Assembly: GCA_021734905.1 (NCBI GenBank)
Contig: JAIPIB010000007.1
Span: 1-42,779, forward strand
DNA: 42,779 nucleotides
Direction of reading: 5' to 3'
Source: Minisyncoccota bacterium
Lineage (GTDB): Bacteria; Patescibacteria; Paceibacteria; UBA9973; UBA918
Below, one piece after another: positions 29,992 to 37,759 of the stretch. Each line of letters begins with the position of its first letter. Within the stretch, counting starts at the first letter, position 1. A program made the translations under genes and the position numbers. Under the pieces are notes generated by a model. It ran no database searches. It was given only the letters and a program-made list of their open reading frames with translations, and was not told the origin of the DNA.

Positions 29992-31965
29992 TTAGTTTTT
30001 GGGCAGCATAATAGTAAAGGTTGTTCCGTCCCCATATACACTTTTCACTGATATTTTTCCTCCATGCATATCAATAATTTTTTTACAGATAACGAGACCT
30101 AGTCCAGTCCCGTGTATCCCTTTAGATTTTTCATCTTTTACTCTATAGAACTTTTTGAAAAGATTTTTTAGATATTCCTTATGGACACCTATTCCTGTAT
30201 CCGAAATCATAATTTGGGCAAATTCTTTAGTATCTAAAAGCGAGATTTTAATAATATTCTTTTTTCCCTTTTCTGAATACTTAATTGCATTACTAAGAAG
30301 ATTTGAAATAACCTCTTCGAGCTCATCAGGAACACCCTGAACAATTACTTTTTCTGCTTTAGAGACTACTATTTCAATTTTTCCTTCAGCCACCTCACCG
30401 CTGAACGATGCAACGACTTCTTTAAGTAAACTCTGGAGTTCCACGTCATGTGTCTCTGCATGAGAAGATGCCTCAAGTCGATAAAGTCCAAGTAATTTTT
30501 TAATAAAAACTGAAATACGATTAATAGAGGTATCCAGAACATCAATTTTTGAAGTTTCATAGCCCTGTTTTCTAAGGAAAAATAGTTCCCCTTTCATGAT
30601 TGTAAGTGGTGTCTGGAGCCCGTGAGATATCTCAAGCATCATTGCTTCTTGGTCTTTTTGAAGTCGCTGAATTTCAGCGGTTCTCTCTGCAACTTTTACT
30701 TCAAGCGTATCCGCGTACTCCTTCACCGTAGCGTAGAGGCTCGCCTTCTCAATGGCGACGCCTGCCTGCACGCAAAACGTATGAAGTAAAGACATGTCTT
30801 CACTTGAATATGCGTCACCCGAAAGTTTCTGCCCGAGATAAAGTACCCCAATTTTCTTTTTACCACATTTTATTGGAATAGAAATTTCGTATACTTCTCG
30901 AGATGGTAGTGGTTGAGGTTCCATCCAAAAGATCGGGTCTTTAACCTTGAGTGATTGCTCAAGAATTGCTGTAGTTTTTTTAAGAATAGAGTCTCTAACA
31001 ATATTTTCATTGAGCACAGATGCGAGCTCCTCAAGCACGGTCGCATAATCATAACGATCTTTAAAAAAAATACGTGACGTTACTTTTTGAAAATATGTCT
31101 TGAGAGGAGGGACGCCAAAAATCCCAACAAGAGCAGTTACAGCCGCGCTTATAACGGAATCAATTTCTGTTGTAACGCTAAATATAAATTGAGTCGCAAA
31201 AAGAAGTATGACGTATACACCGACAATGAGTGAAATGAGTACTGAATAGACGAGGCCTCGCTGGATGATTACCTTAATATTCAAAAACTCATGACGTACT
31301 ATTGCATAGGCAATAAGAGTGCTCATGATAATACTCCCCAAAGGACCAAATTTTGACCAATTTGCGTTCCCAGTAATAAACGGAAGGATTGCATTGGTAA
31401 AAACTGCAAAAAAAAGAAAAGTCCCCCACCCAGTAAGAACGTATCCAATCTGTATTTTTTCTCTTCCACAGAGATGAAGATAATCTTGTATAAAGTTTGC
31501 TGTGGTATGAATTATTAACACAAGATAAAGAGCGACAACATACAGATACATTGGTCCAATAACAACCTCAGAGATACCTATTTTGGGATCAAGACTTACT
31601 TGTTCAACAATTGCTGATCCAAATGATGCAACTGAAAATAATATTGTCAAAACTAGATAAATCCATAGTGCGCCGCGCCTTCGAATGCGTTTTGTCGGAA
31701 ATTCAAAAGAAAAATATAGAATAAACCAACACATAAAAAGAGCGAGTGGAAATGCTGCTCGTGTCCAAAAAAGTGCACTCTCAAGGGTACTACTTGTATC
31801 AGCCATATAATTTCCCGTCGCCCACAGAACAAGAGCTAAGATACTTCCCGCAAAAACAAATGTGTGTGTGTTCAATGATATTCCGTCTCTTTTTCTAAGT
31901 ACAAAGCCAAGGAGGCTCAAATTAATGATATTTGTAATTGCAGTAATAATTAGTGATAGACTCAT
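29992..31965 (-). CDS. 7TM-GAF sensor histidine kinase
   Basis: A 657-residue membrane histidine kinase. Residues 1-235 hold seven to eight transmembrane helices (histidine kinase N-terminal 7TM type). A GAF-like domain follows (about 300-410), then a short coiled coil, and a HisKA domain with the phospho-acceptor H448 in EISHGLQTPL. The ATPase domain shows NLLSNAIKYS (N box), DTGIGV (G1), and GTGLGLVICKKIIDMHGG (G2). All catalytic residues are present. It could sense a hydrophobic or membrane-delivered ligand and phosphorylate the OmpR-type regulator at 34948, its nearest intact candidate partner. Both points are inference. Confidence 0.93.
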   Translation of the reverse strand: MSLSLIITAITNIINLSLLGFVLRKRDGISLNTHTFVFAGSILALVLWATGNYMADTSSTLESALFWTRAAFPLALFMCWFILYFSFEFPTKRIRRRGALWIYLVLTILFSVASFGSAIVEQVSLDPKIGISEVVIGPMYLYVVALYLVLIIHTTANFIQDYLHLCGREKIQIGYVLTGWGTFLFFAVFTNAILPFITGNANWSKFGPLGSIIMSTLIAYAIVRHEFLNIKVIIQRGLVYSVLISLIVGVYVILLFATQFIFSVTTEIDSVISAAVTALVGIFGVPPLKTYFQKVTSRIFFKDRYDYATVLEELASVLNENIVRDSILKKTTAILEQSLKVKDPIFWMEPQPLPSREVYEISIPIKCGKKKIGVLYLGQKLSGDAYSSEDMSLLHTFCVQAGVAIEKASLYATVKEYADTLEVKVAERTAEIQRLQKDQEAMMLEISHGLQTPLTIMKGELFFLRKQGYETSKIDVLDTSINRISVFIKKLLGLYRLEASSHAETHDVELQSLLKEVVASFSGEVAEGKIEIVVSKAEKVIVQGVPDELEEVISNLLSNAIKYSEKGKKNIIKISLLDTKEFAQIMISDTGIGVHKEYLKNLFKKFYRVKDEKSKGIHGTGLGLVICKKIIDMHGGKISVKSVYGDGTTFTIMLPKN

Positions 31966-32012
31966 GAAATATAATTAGTTTAATTGTACACAATACGAGA
32001 CTCGTGCGCATC

Positions 32013-32052
32013 TTAAAAAAACCCGTGACACACAGTCATGCGTGTCACGGGT
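32013..32052 (-). terminator. Terminator of the degenerate kinase gene
   Basis: An 11-bp perfect stem (32021-32031 with 32042-32052) followed on the minus strand by a T-run (plus A-run 32015-32021). Confidence 0.85.
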
Positions 32053-32067
32053 AATCCCAATGAGTCT

Positions 32068-32880
32068 CTATGAAGCTGCCGGCAAACAAACCATCCTGTT
32101 TGTTATTGCTCCATGCATAGAACGAATAAACAATGCACCCCCACAAAGACGAGCAAGAAGAGCAGACCTTAAAAGGCCTATCCCTGTATCTTTCAAAGAA
32201 GATCTTTCCACAAATGGCGGACCAACAATGTCTTTGTTAGTGCCAATGCTCGTACCTCCAACCGAAATACAAACACAGGCTTCATTACCGAAATATTGAC
32301 GAATATTTTCATCAGCCCTTCTCCGTAAGGGATGAATAGTAATCGTGACTTTTTTTTCAGCAGAAGTACCTGCCACTCCGGTATTCCACCACTGATTCGA
32401 CTGTTGAGCATTCCAGATCAGATTGAGAAGGGTTTGTTGCAGACCAAAATCGTTTACATCTACTTTTCGGTCTCCGCTTAAATCCTTTGTTTCAATAACG
32501 ACCCCCTTAAGTACCACCGCCGCAATTTCCACAATTTCTTTAACAACCTTCTCTGGAAGGACTTTCTCTGAAGTCATTCCTTCTGATGAACCTAACCTGA
32601 AAACTTCTTTGCACAACTGAGAAATTCGTTCAACCGCATCTCCGAACATCTCGATGTACCCAGCAGCGACCTCGTCAGGTTTCCCTTTTCCCAAACGACG
32701 GCTGATAAGAAAACTGAGTCCTCTTACTTGGCAGCAAAGGTTTTCAAGTGCCTGCACATTTCCTTGATCATCGCGCGCCAATCGAATTGGTTGTTTCTCC
32801 ATAACGTTGCTACTATTTTCAGACGAACTGTCAAGAAAAAGCTCTTTGCCATTAGGTACGGCAGCCGATAGTGTTTGCAT
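32068..32880 (-). CDS. Degenerate soluble histidine kinase-like protein
   Basis: A 270-residue paralogue of the kinase at 33138-33980, and its tandem neighbour. The dimerisation helices are recognisable (LENLCCQVRGLSFLISRRLG), but the phospho-accepting His is absent. The N box is NLIWNAQQSN. G1 reads SVGGTSIG, so the ADP-binding Asp has become Gly, and G2 is DTGIGLL. It is therefore probably a pseudokinase, perhaps a binding partner or brake for the active copy. A clear AGGAGA ribosome site lies 6 nt before the ATG. Its coding sequence is strongly diverged from the sister copy, yet the upstream 74 bp are 97% identical. Confidence 0.8.
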   Translation of the reverse strand: MQTLSAAVPNGKELFLDSSSENSSNVMEKQPIRLARDDQGNVQALENLCCQVRGLSFLISRRLGKGKPDEVAAGYIEMFGDAVERISQLCKEVFRLGSSEGMTSEKVLPEKVVKEIVEIAAVVLKGVVIETKDLSGDRKVDVNDFGLQQTLLNLIWNAQQSNQWWNTGVAGTSAEKKVTITIHPLRRRADENIRQYFGNEACVCISVGGTSIGTNKDIVGPPFVERSSLKDTGIGLLRSALLARLCGGALFIRSMHGAITNRMVCLPAAS

Positions 32881-32974
32881 TTTGTTTCTCCTCAGAATGA
32901 CAACGAACTAAATGGGAGGTATTGGAACAGTGAAAATTTACTAAGGCCACCATAGCAAAGACTTCCTCTACTCC

Positions 32975-33048
32975 AGTTCAAGCAAAGATAAAATATTTAT
33001 TAAGAAAAAGAATAATATAATGATAATATGGCTTAAACTGGTTGTTCC
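32975..33048. repeat. 74-bp conserved block, copy A
   Basis: Matches 34084-34157 in 72 of 74 positions. It is AT-rich and framed by imperfect 9-bp inverted repeats (AGTTCAAGC at 32975-32983 and GCTTAAACT at 33031-33039). Beyond 33048 the match drops sharply, leaving a decayed remnant of the response regulator 3' end up to about 33075. Confidence 0.85.
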
Positions 33049-33087
33049 TATATAATAAAATTATAATGAGTTATATATCCTACGGAA

Positions 33088-33117
33088 CAAAAAACCCGTA
33101 GCGCGAACGCTACGGGT
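33088..33117 (-). terminator. Terminator of the kinase gene 33138-33980
   Basis: A 10-bp perfect stem (33094-33103 with 33108-33117) with a CGAA loop and a minus-strand T-run (plus A-run 33088-33094). Confidence 0.88.
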
Positions 33118-33137
33118 GAATTTTTACCGCAGAATGT

Positions 33138-33980
33138 TTATACAGCGATGGGAAGACAAAGTGTTACTCGAGTCCCAACATCAATTTTCGTCCGAACAAT
33201 CAATGATCCTCCATGAAGATCGGCAATGTGCGCCGACATAAAGAGACCAAGACCTGTCCCTTTTTCAACAGGTTTCGTCGTAAAAAACGGTTTTGCAATT
33301 TGCAAAAGAACATCTTCACTCATTCCATCCCCATTATCATCAACCGAAATACCAACATATTGACTATGTTCGGAACACTCAAGCATCTCTTCTTTGAAAC
33401 CACGAACCATCGGATGTATCTGGATTGTGATTTTTCCTCCCTCACGGATTTTGGACGAAACAGGATCTGAAAGTGCATAGCGCGCGTTGCGTATCAAATT
33501 CAACATGATTTGTTGTAATTGAAAAGCACTAATGTTTACTTTCACACCTTCATACCGATAGAATGTTTCATGATTAACCCCTGAAAGGGTCACTGTTGCC
33601 ATCATGAGAGCCATAGTAACAGCATGGTCAAGAAATATTGGGTCAACGATACGAATCTTTGATGACCCAAACTCAAGCATGCTGTCACAAAGGGCGACAA
33701 TTTCATCAACAGAATTTGCTATCGAAACAAGGTGCTCCGTCACTTTACTGTAATCTCGGTCGTTCATTCTGCGCAATGCAAGAAACTCCAATCCTTTTGC
33801 TTCTTGACAAAAATTTTTAATATCATGCACAGCACCAGCAGTGAGTTGCCCGAGGGCAACAAGCCGGTTTTTCTCCTGTTCTTTGTCCTTACAATTCTGC
33901 GTAACAATTCTGCGACTTGGCCAATCATTACATTGACGGGGCTCAAGGTCATTAAGGACACTGGTTTCTATTCTAGACAT
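33138..33980 (-). CDS. Soluble histidine kinase (NtrB/ZraS-type core)
   Basis: From the ATG at 33980 this is a 281-residue cytosolic kinase without membrane or sensor domains. H52 in GAVHDIKNFCQ is the phospho-acceptor. The ATPase domain has NLIRNARYAL, DDNGDGM, TTKPVEKGTGLGL and HGGSLIV. GGAGA 6 nt upstream supports this start over an ATG 12 codons earlier. It lies downstream of the response regulator at 34142-34819 on the same strand, and a hairpin-rich leader separates them. As it has no input domain, it may be controlled by the pseudokinase copy or another partner. Confidence 0.9.
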   Translation of the reverse strand: MSRIETSVLNDLEPRQCNDWPSRRIVTQNCKDKEQEKNRLVALGQLTAGAVHDIKNFCQEAKGLEFLALRRMNDRDYSKVTEHLVSIANSVDEIVALCDSMLEFGSSKIRIVDPIFLDHAVTMALMMATVTLSGVNHETFYRYEGVKVNISAFQLQQIMLNLIRNARYALSDPVSSKIREGGKITIQIHPMVRGFKEEMLECSEHSQYVGISVDDNGDGMSEDVLLQIAKPFFTTKPVEKGTGLGLFMSAHIADLHGGSLIVRTKIDVGTRVTLCLPIAV

Positions 33981-34083
33981 TATTCTTCTCCTAGTTTTAA
34001 AAATTACAATGAACACATAGCTAATATAAAATTAGCCCGTCCAAAACGTACTTTTGCAAACATATCAGTACGACCTTCACTAA

Positions 34084-34157
34084 AGTTCAAGCAAAGATAA
34101 AATATTCATTAAGAAAAAGAATAATACAATGATAATATGGCTTAAACTGGTTGTTCC
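34084..34157. repeat. 74-bp conserved block, copy B
   Basis: Partner of 32975-33048. In this copy the block covers the last codons and stop of the response regulator gene and the leader of the kinase gene. The start-to-start distance between copies is 1109 bp, the size of a tandem duplication unit. Confidence 0.85.
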
Positions 34158-34819
34158 GATGCAATAAACCCACAATGGGGTATCGTTCGAATCACTTCCT
34201 TTCTTCCAAGCTTTCTACGTAAATTTAATATATGAACATTAAGTGCTGCTGAATAGTCTTGTATTTCATCATTTATATACATGCGTAATTCGTTGGCATT
34301 TACTACTGACTGTCGGTGAAGAAAAAGATGAAACAAAATACCATATTCCGTCTTTGTGAGGTTTAATTTTTTTCCGCCTACTTCTACCTCGTGAGTGCGT
34401 ATATCCATATGTACGCCACGAGACTCTACAACTGTTCCTCTAAATAAACGCTCGAGATTTTTCTGAACAAGATTCTTGAGTCGCGCAAATAATTCCTCCT
34501 TCATAAAAGGAACCTGCACACAACCATCGACGCCAGCATCAAGCATTAGCCCGCGATACGTAGCTTCTTCATTCTTTCCAACAATAAGAAAAATCGGGAC
34601 TTTAACCAGTTGCTGAATTTGCTCAACGACGTAAACGTCATCTTTATCTCCCTTACTTTGCGTAATATCAAGAATAACTATATCAGCTCTAAATGCCTTA
34701 AGTTGCGTCTGGTAATCATCAAGAAATGACACCTTGTGAAAAATATAATTTGCCGCTGGCATATATTTCTCCACCAAAGACCCACCACCTTTGTACAATA
34801 TACAAATTCTCATCACCAT
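34142..34819 (-). CDS. OmpR-type response regulator with degenerate receiver
   Basis: A 225-residue protein. The receiver domain (1-120) keeps the phospho-acceptor-like D51 (DIVILDITQ). It lacks the N-terminal acidic pair (CILYKGGG), and the conserved Lys is replaced (VQVPF instead of KPF). The C-terminal winged helix (about 128-222) is typical: KLNLTKTEYGILFHLFLHRQ, ALNVHILNLRRKLG, IRTIPHCGFIA. It probably binds DNA without normal phosphorylation control. ATGs at 34819 and 34813 are both possible. It is upstream of the active soluble kinase and divergent from the intact regulator at 34948. Confidence 0.88.
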   Translation of the reverse strand: MVMRICILYKGGGSLVEKYMPAANYIFHKVSFLDDYQTQLKAFRADIVILDITQSKGDKDDVYVVEQIQQLVKVPIFLIVGKNEEATYRGLMLDAGVDGCVQVPFMKEELFARLKNLVQKNLERLFRGTVVESRGVHMDIRTHEVEVGGKKLNLTKTEYGILFHLFLHRQSVVNANELRMYINDEIQDYSAALNVHILNLRRKLGRKEVIRTIPHCGFIASEQPV

Positions 34820-34911
34820 ACTGTACCAAGACTCAATAAAGTTACCTCTGAGAAAAGATAAGATCTTTATAAAATTTTAAAATAGAATCTACTAAATTCA
34901 GCATAAGACAG

Positions 34912-34940
34912 TTTACACTCTCGACGAATACATCTATAAT
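34912..34940 (+). promoter_or_regulatory. Promoter of the OmpR-type regulator (leaderless)
   Basis: TTTACA (34912-34917), a 17-nt spacer, TATAAT (34935-34940), then 7 nt to the ATG at 34948. This is the clearest leaderless promoter in the window. Confidence 0.75.
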
Positions 34941-34947
34941 CAAATCA

Positions 34948-35616
34948 ATGCGTGCTCTTGTAATTGAAGACGAAGATGGAATAGCACAGCTCCTAAAAGC
35001 TGGACTTGAATCAGAATACTTTGTAGTAGATATTGCAGAAGATGGAGAGAAAGGTTCATTTATGGCAAGGACAAACGAATATGACATTATCATACTCGAT
35101 AATATGCTTCCTAAAAAAAATGGGGCTTTGGTATGTGAGGAAGTCCGTAGTACTGGAAAATCAACACCAATCATTATGCTTTCTGTTCAATCTGAAATGC
35201 ATACAAAAGTCGAACTTTTAAATAAAGGTGCTGATGATTACCTTACGAAACCATTCTCATTTGAAGAGCTCATGGCACGTGTCCGAGCCCTTCTTCGTCG
35301 TCCAGTGACTTTCTCACCAGAAATTCTCGAAGTCGGTGATGTTGTTATGGATACAAAAAAACATACTATTCATAAAGGTAAAGATGAATTACGTCTCACG
35401 AAAAAAGAATTCATGCTTCTTGAATTATTACTTAAGCGTAAAGGCGCTGCAGTCTCACGAGGAACAATTATTGAACATGTGTGGGACATGAATGTTGATC
35501 CATTTTCAAATACTGTTGAGTCACACATTTTAAATATACGCAAAAAAATTTCCCCAAAAGGGACAGAGGCATATATTCAGACCATTCCTGGAATTGGATA
35601 TAAGATTGATGCATGA
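34948..35616 (+). CDS. OmpR/PhoB-family response regulator
   Basis: A 222-residue canonical regulator. The receiver has the acidic pocket (E7, D8), the phospho-acceptor D51 (IIILDNMLP), S79 (IIMLSVQ) and K101 (YLTKPF). The winged-helix effector spans about 125-222 (LRLTKKEFMLLELLLKRKG, ESHILNIRKKI, IQTIPGIGYKI). All catalytic residues are intact. No kinase gene directly follows; the 7TM kinase at 29992 or the soluble kinase at 33138 are candidate partners. The next genes downstream are the methyltransferase and FeeM-like operon, a possible target. Confidence 0.95.
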   Translation: MRALVIEDEDGIAQLLKAGLESEYFVVDIAEDGEKGSFMARTNEYDIIILDNMLPKKNGALVCEEVRSTGKSTPIIMLSVQSEMHTKVELLNKGADDYLTKPFSFEELMARVRALLRRPVTFSPEILEVGDVVMDTKKHTIHKGKDELRLTKKEFMLLELLLKRKGAAVSRGTIIEHVWDMNVDPFSNTVESHILNIRKKISPKGTEAYIQTIPGIGYKIDA

Positions 35617-35773
35617 ATTTTGTAACTTGTTGTACAAATTTTATTTTATCAAAATTTTATTTTGAACTCACTTCATAATTATTTTTTATTCATGAGAATA
35701 AGAAGTTGTTTTTTATATAGTTATTATTGGGGCACATGTGTGCCTAGTTCTTCAATCAAAAAGAGGTGACCAC

Positions 35774-36532
35774 ATGTCTCAAAAATTTGTGCAAAGTGAC
35801 TGGGAAGAATACGCACGTTGCTATGATTCCCTTCTCAATCTAACCCCCTATCAGCATATGCTGGAGAGAGTTGCTCGTAATGTTCGAACTACGCAACATT
35901 ACACAATACTCGACGCATCATGCGGAACTGGTAACTTTGAAAAAGTCTTCTGCGAAAGCAGCGATCAAAATTTTCAAATAACTGGAATCGATAGGGCAGG
36001 TGCCATGCTTGAACGGGCAAGAAAAAAATGTGCTTCTTGGCCACATTGTTTTTTCGCAGAAACAGACCTCAATCAGAATCTTGATTTTGAGGATGAATCA
36101 TTCGGACAGGTAGTGAGCATCAATACGCTTTACGCAGTAAAGAATCCTGAAACAACGCTTCGAGAGTTCTTTAGGGTCCTTGTGCCTGGTGGTGTGCTGT
36201 TCCTCGTCACACCAAAATATGGCTATGAGAATGGCCTTATCCTTAAGGAGCACTGCAGGAGCAGTAAACCCGATTCGTACTGGGTTGATGTTCACCAGAG
36301 CCCCGAGAGAGAAGAGAAACTTATTCGAGAAGCTTTAGATGATGAAGTTGCGATCACTGACATGCTCACTATCGCTCGCTTCAATCGTTCAATTGCTTCA
36401 GAAGATACGTTTCACTTCTACTATCAAGAAGAGCTCAAGACTGTACTTGAGAAGGTTGGACTTGCGGTAAAAGAAGTTTCATACGTCTATGCTCACCAAG
36501 ACATCTTTGCCATTGCGCAGAAGGAGACCTAA
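35774..36532 (+). CDS. Class I SAM-dependent methyltransferase
   Basis: From the ATG at 35774 this is a 252-residue methyltransferase with the Rossmann SAM-binding motif YTILDASCGTGNFEKVF (about 44-60), the acidic ITGIDRAGAML at the end of strand 2, and the post-motif FRVLVPGGVLFLVTPK. The substrate is unknown. GAGGTGA 5-11 nt upstream fixes this start; an ATG 12 codons earlier lacks such a site. A short GC-rich hairpin (GGCAC/GTGCC, about 35733-35746) lies in the leader. The stop is 2 nt before the acyltransferase gene, so both act in one pathway, possibly methylating the acyl product or its precursor. Confidence 0.85.
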   Translation: MSQKFVQSDWEEYARCYDSLLNLTPYQHMLERVARNVRTTQHYTILDASCGTGNFEKVFCESSDQNFQITGIDRAGAMLERARKKCASWPHCFFAETDLNQNLDFEDESFGQVVSINTLYAVKNPETTLREFFRVLVPGGVLFLVTPKYGYENGLILKEHCRSSKPDSYWVDVHQSPEREEKLIREALDDEVAITDMLTIARFNRSIASEDTFHFYYQEELKTVLEKVGLAVKEVSYVYAHQDIFAIAQKET

Positions 36533-36534
36533 AC

Positions 36535-37266
36535 ATGCAGCTCACACCGATTGGCCAAAGGGATCAGGGGATCCAAATTGCACAGCCAGTGCAACCGGCG
36601 CAAGCCGAATCCTCAACAAGTTCAAAAAAAGTTACTCTTTCGATAGCCCGTGAAGGAGAATCTCTTCTTGATTTTAGAAAACTCGTCTATGAGCAGTACG
36701 CAAAGCGAGGATGGCTTGATATGTCACAGTATCCAAACGGAATCGTTACTGATGAGTTTGACACCACAAGTGATGCGCTCGTCATACGTTCCAATGAGGA
36801 AATTGTTGCCGGCATGCGTATTGTTCGAGATGGCGGCAACGGCTTCCCTCACGAGGAAGAGCTCCAGATCACAAAACTCATCACTGAAGCAGCTCAAGGA
36901 AGCGACGCACTGAAGCTTCTCGCGCGCACCCCTCGAAGTCGCATGGCAGAAATAACGAAGGTTGTCGGAAAAAAGAGACAACGAATGCTCACCTTCGACA
37001 TCATTAAGTGTCTCTACTGGTATGCGAAAACGAGTGGAGTAGATCTCTATGTCATGGTCATCGATATGGATTTCTTCGTCCTCTGCGACACACTCGGCAT
37101 CCCCATAAGTCCGGTTGGAACGCCCGTGTACTGTGAAGGAAGTTGGACTATTCCAGCCATTACACAACCGTCGCGTTATGAGCGCGAGATTTCCAAAAAA
37201 AGTCCCCAGGGTTGGTCATATATCGCCATACCTGACAATTTGGATACTACGTGGACAGTCCACTAG
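36535..37266 (+). CDS. FeeM/LuxI-like N-acyl amino acid or AHL synthase family acyltransferase
   Basis: A 243-residue protein. After a disordered, Gln/Ser-rich N-terminus (1-35) comes a GNAT-like fold resembling autoinducer synthases and FeeM. Matching pieces are LLDFRKLVYEQYAKRGWL (about 43-60), TDEFDTTSDALVIRSNEEIVAGMRIV (about 71-96) and RMAEITKVVGKKRQR (about 135-149), followed by YAKTSGVDLYVMVID and a final beta region with PVGTPVYCEG. This family transfers acyl chains from acyl-ACP or acyl-CoA to amino acids or SAM-derived amines. It sits 2 nt after a SAM methyltransferase, with an AAGGAG site 8 nt upstream. The family call rests on pattern memory only and needs a profile search. Confidence 0.62.
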   Translation: MQLTPIGQRDQGIQIAQPVQPAQAESSTSSKKVTLSIAREGESLLDFRKLVYEQYAKRGWLDMSQYPNGIVTDEFDTTSDALVIRSNEEIVAGMRIVRDGGNGFPHEEELQITKLITEAAQGSDALKLLARTPRSRMAEITKVVGKKRQRMLTFDIIKCLYWYAKTSGVDLYVMVIDMDFFVLCDTLGIPISPVGTPVYCEGSWTIPAITQPSRYEREISKKSPQGWSYIAIPDNLDTTWTVH

Positions 37267-37287
37267 TCCAGAATGTTTTTGTTCTTT

Positions 37288-37318
37288 GAGTACGCATGTG
37301 TTTATGCGTACTCTTTTC
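37288..37318 (+). terminator. Terminator of the methyltransferase-acyltransferase operon
   Basis: A 10-bp perfect stem (37288-37297 with 37304-37313) with a 6-nt loop and a T-rich tail. Confidence 0.85.
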
Positions 37319-37354
37319 TAAGTACTTTTATGTAACTGAATTCTTAATCTAAAC

Positions 37355-37759
37355 TTAATCAAACTCAATTTCGAAATTATACATTCCCATCGAACATAAA
37401 CCCTGTAGCTTTGTACCTACTGTTTGCGGTGGGACCTCAATCTCAGTTACACCAGATTGTGGCAAATTCTTTTGATAATTAATCGATGGAATTACTAGAG
37501 CAGACGAACAGTCAAAAGTTCCGCTAGTTTTCATACGAATTGTTGTCGGCAAACCTGCTTGGGCAACACTTTTCCTCGGTGAATACCCACCTCGTGCAGT
37601 AAGATCTATAATTTGCTTTCCTTCTACAACGGAAACATTATTTACCTCTCCTTGTGCCTTATTGGCTTGATCATCGCCACCCCTAGTACCCCAAGATAAT
37701 ATAATTACAGACCCAATAATACCCACTCCTAAAATAACTGCTATTACTGTTGCATTCAT
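37355..37759 (-). CDS. Membrane-anchored cupredoxin-like protein
   Basis: A 134-residue protein with an N-terminal signal anchor (about 4-22) and a cupredoxin-like domain (about 45-134): TARGGYSPRKSVAQAGLPTTIRMKT, FDCSSALVIPSI, then GLCSMGMYNFEIEF at the C-terminus. The Cys/Met pair in CSMGM and the Cys in FDCSS are candidate copper ligands. It is the last gene of the copper operon, with a 4-bp overlap to the exporter, and probably binds Cu(I) outside the membrane for storage or handover. It is not a classic blue-copper site, since the ligand His is not obvious. Confidence 0.8.
   Translation of the reverse strand: MNATVIAVILGVGIIGSVIILSWGTRGGDDQANKAQGEVNNVSVVEGKQIIDLTARGGYSPRKSVAQAGLPTTIRMKTSGTFDCSSALVIPSINYQKNLPQSGVTEIEVPPQTVGTKLQGLCSMGMYNFEIEFD

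Noticed and set aside
32042..34100. Plus-strand reading frames opposite the two soluble kinases
   Set aside because: They are antisense shadows of well-supported kinase genes with ribosome sites and terminators.
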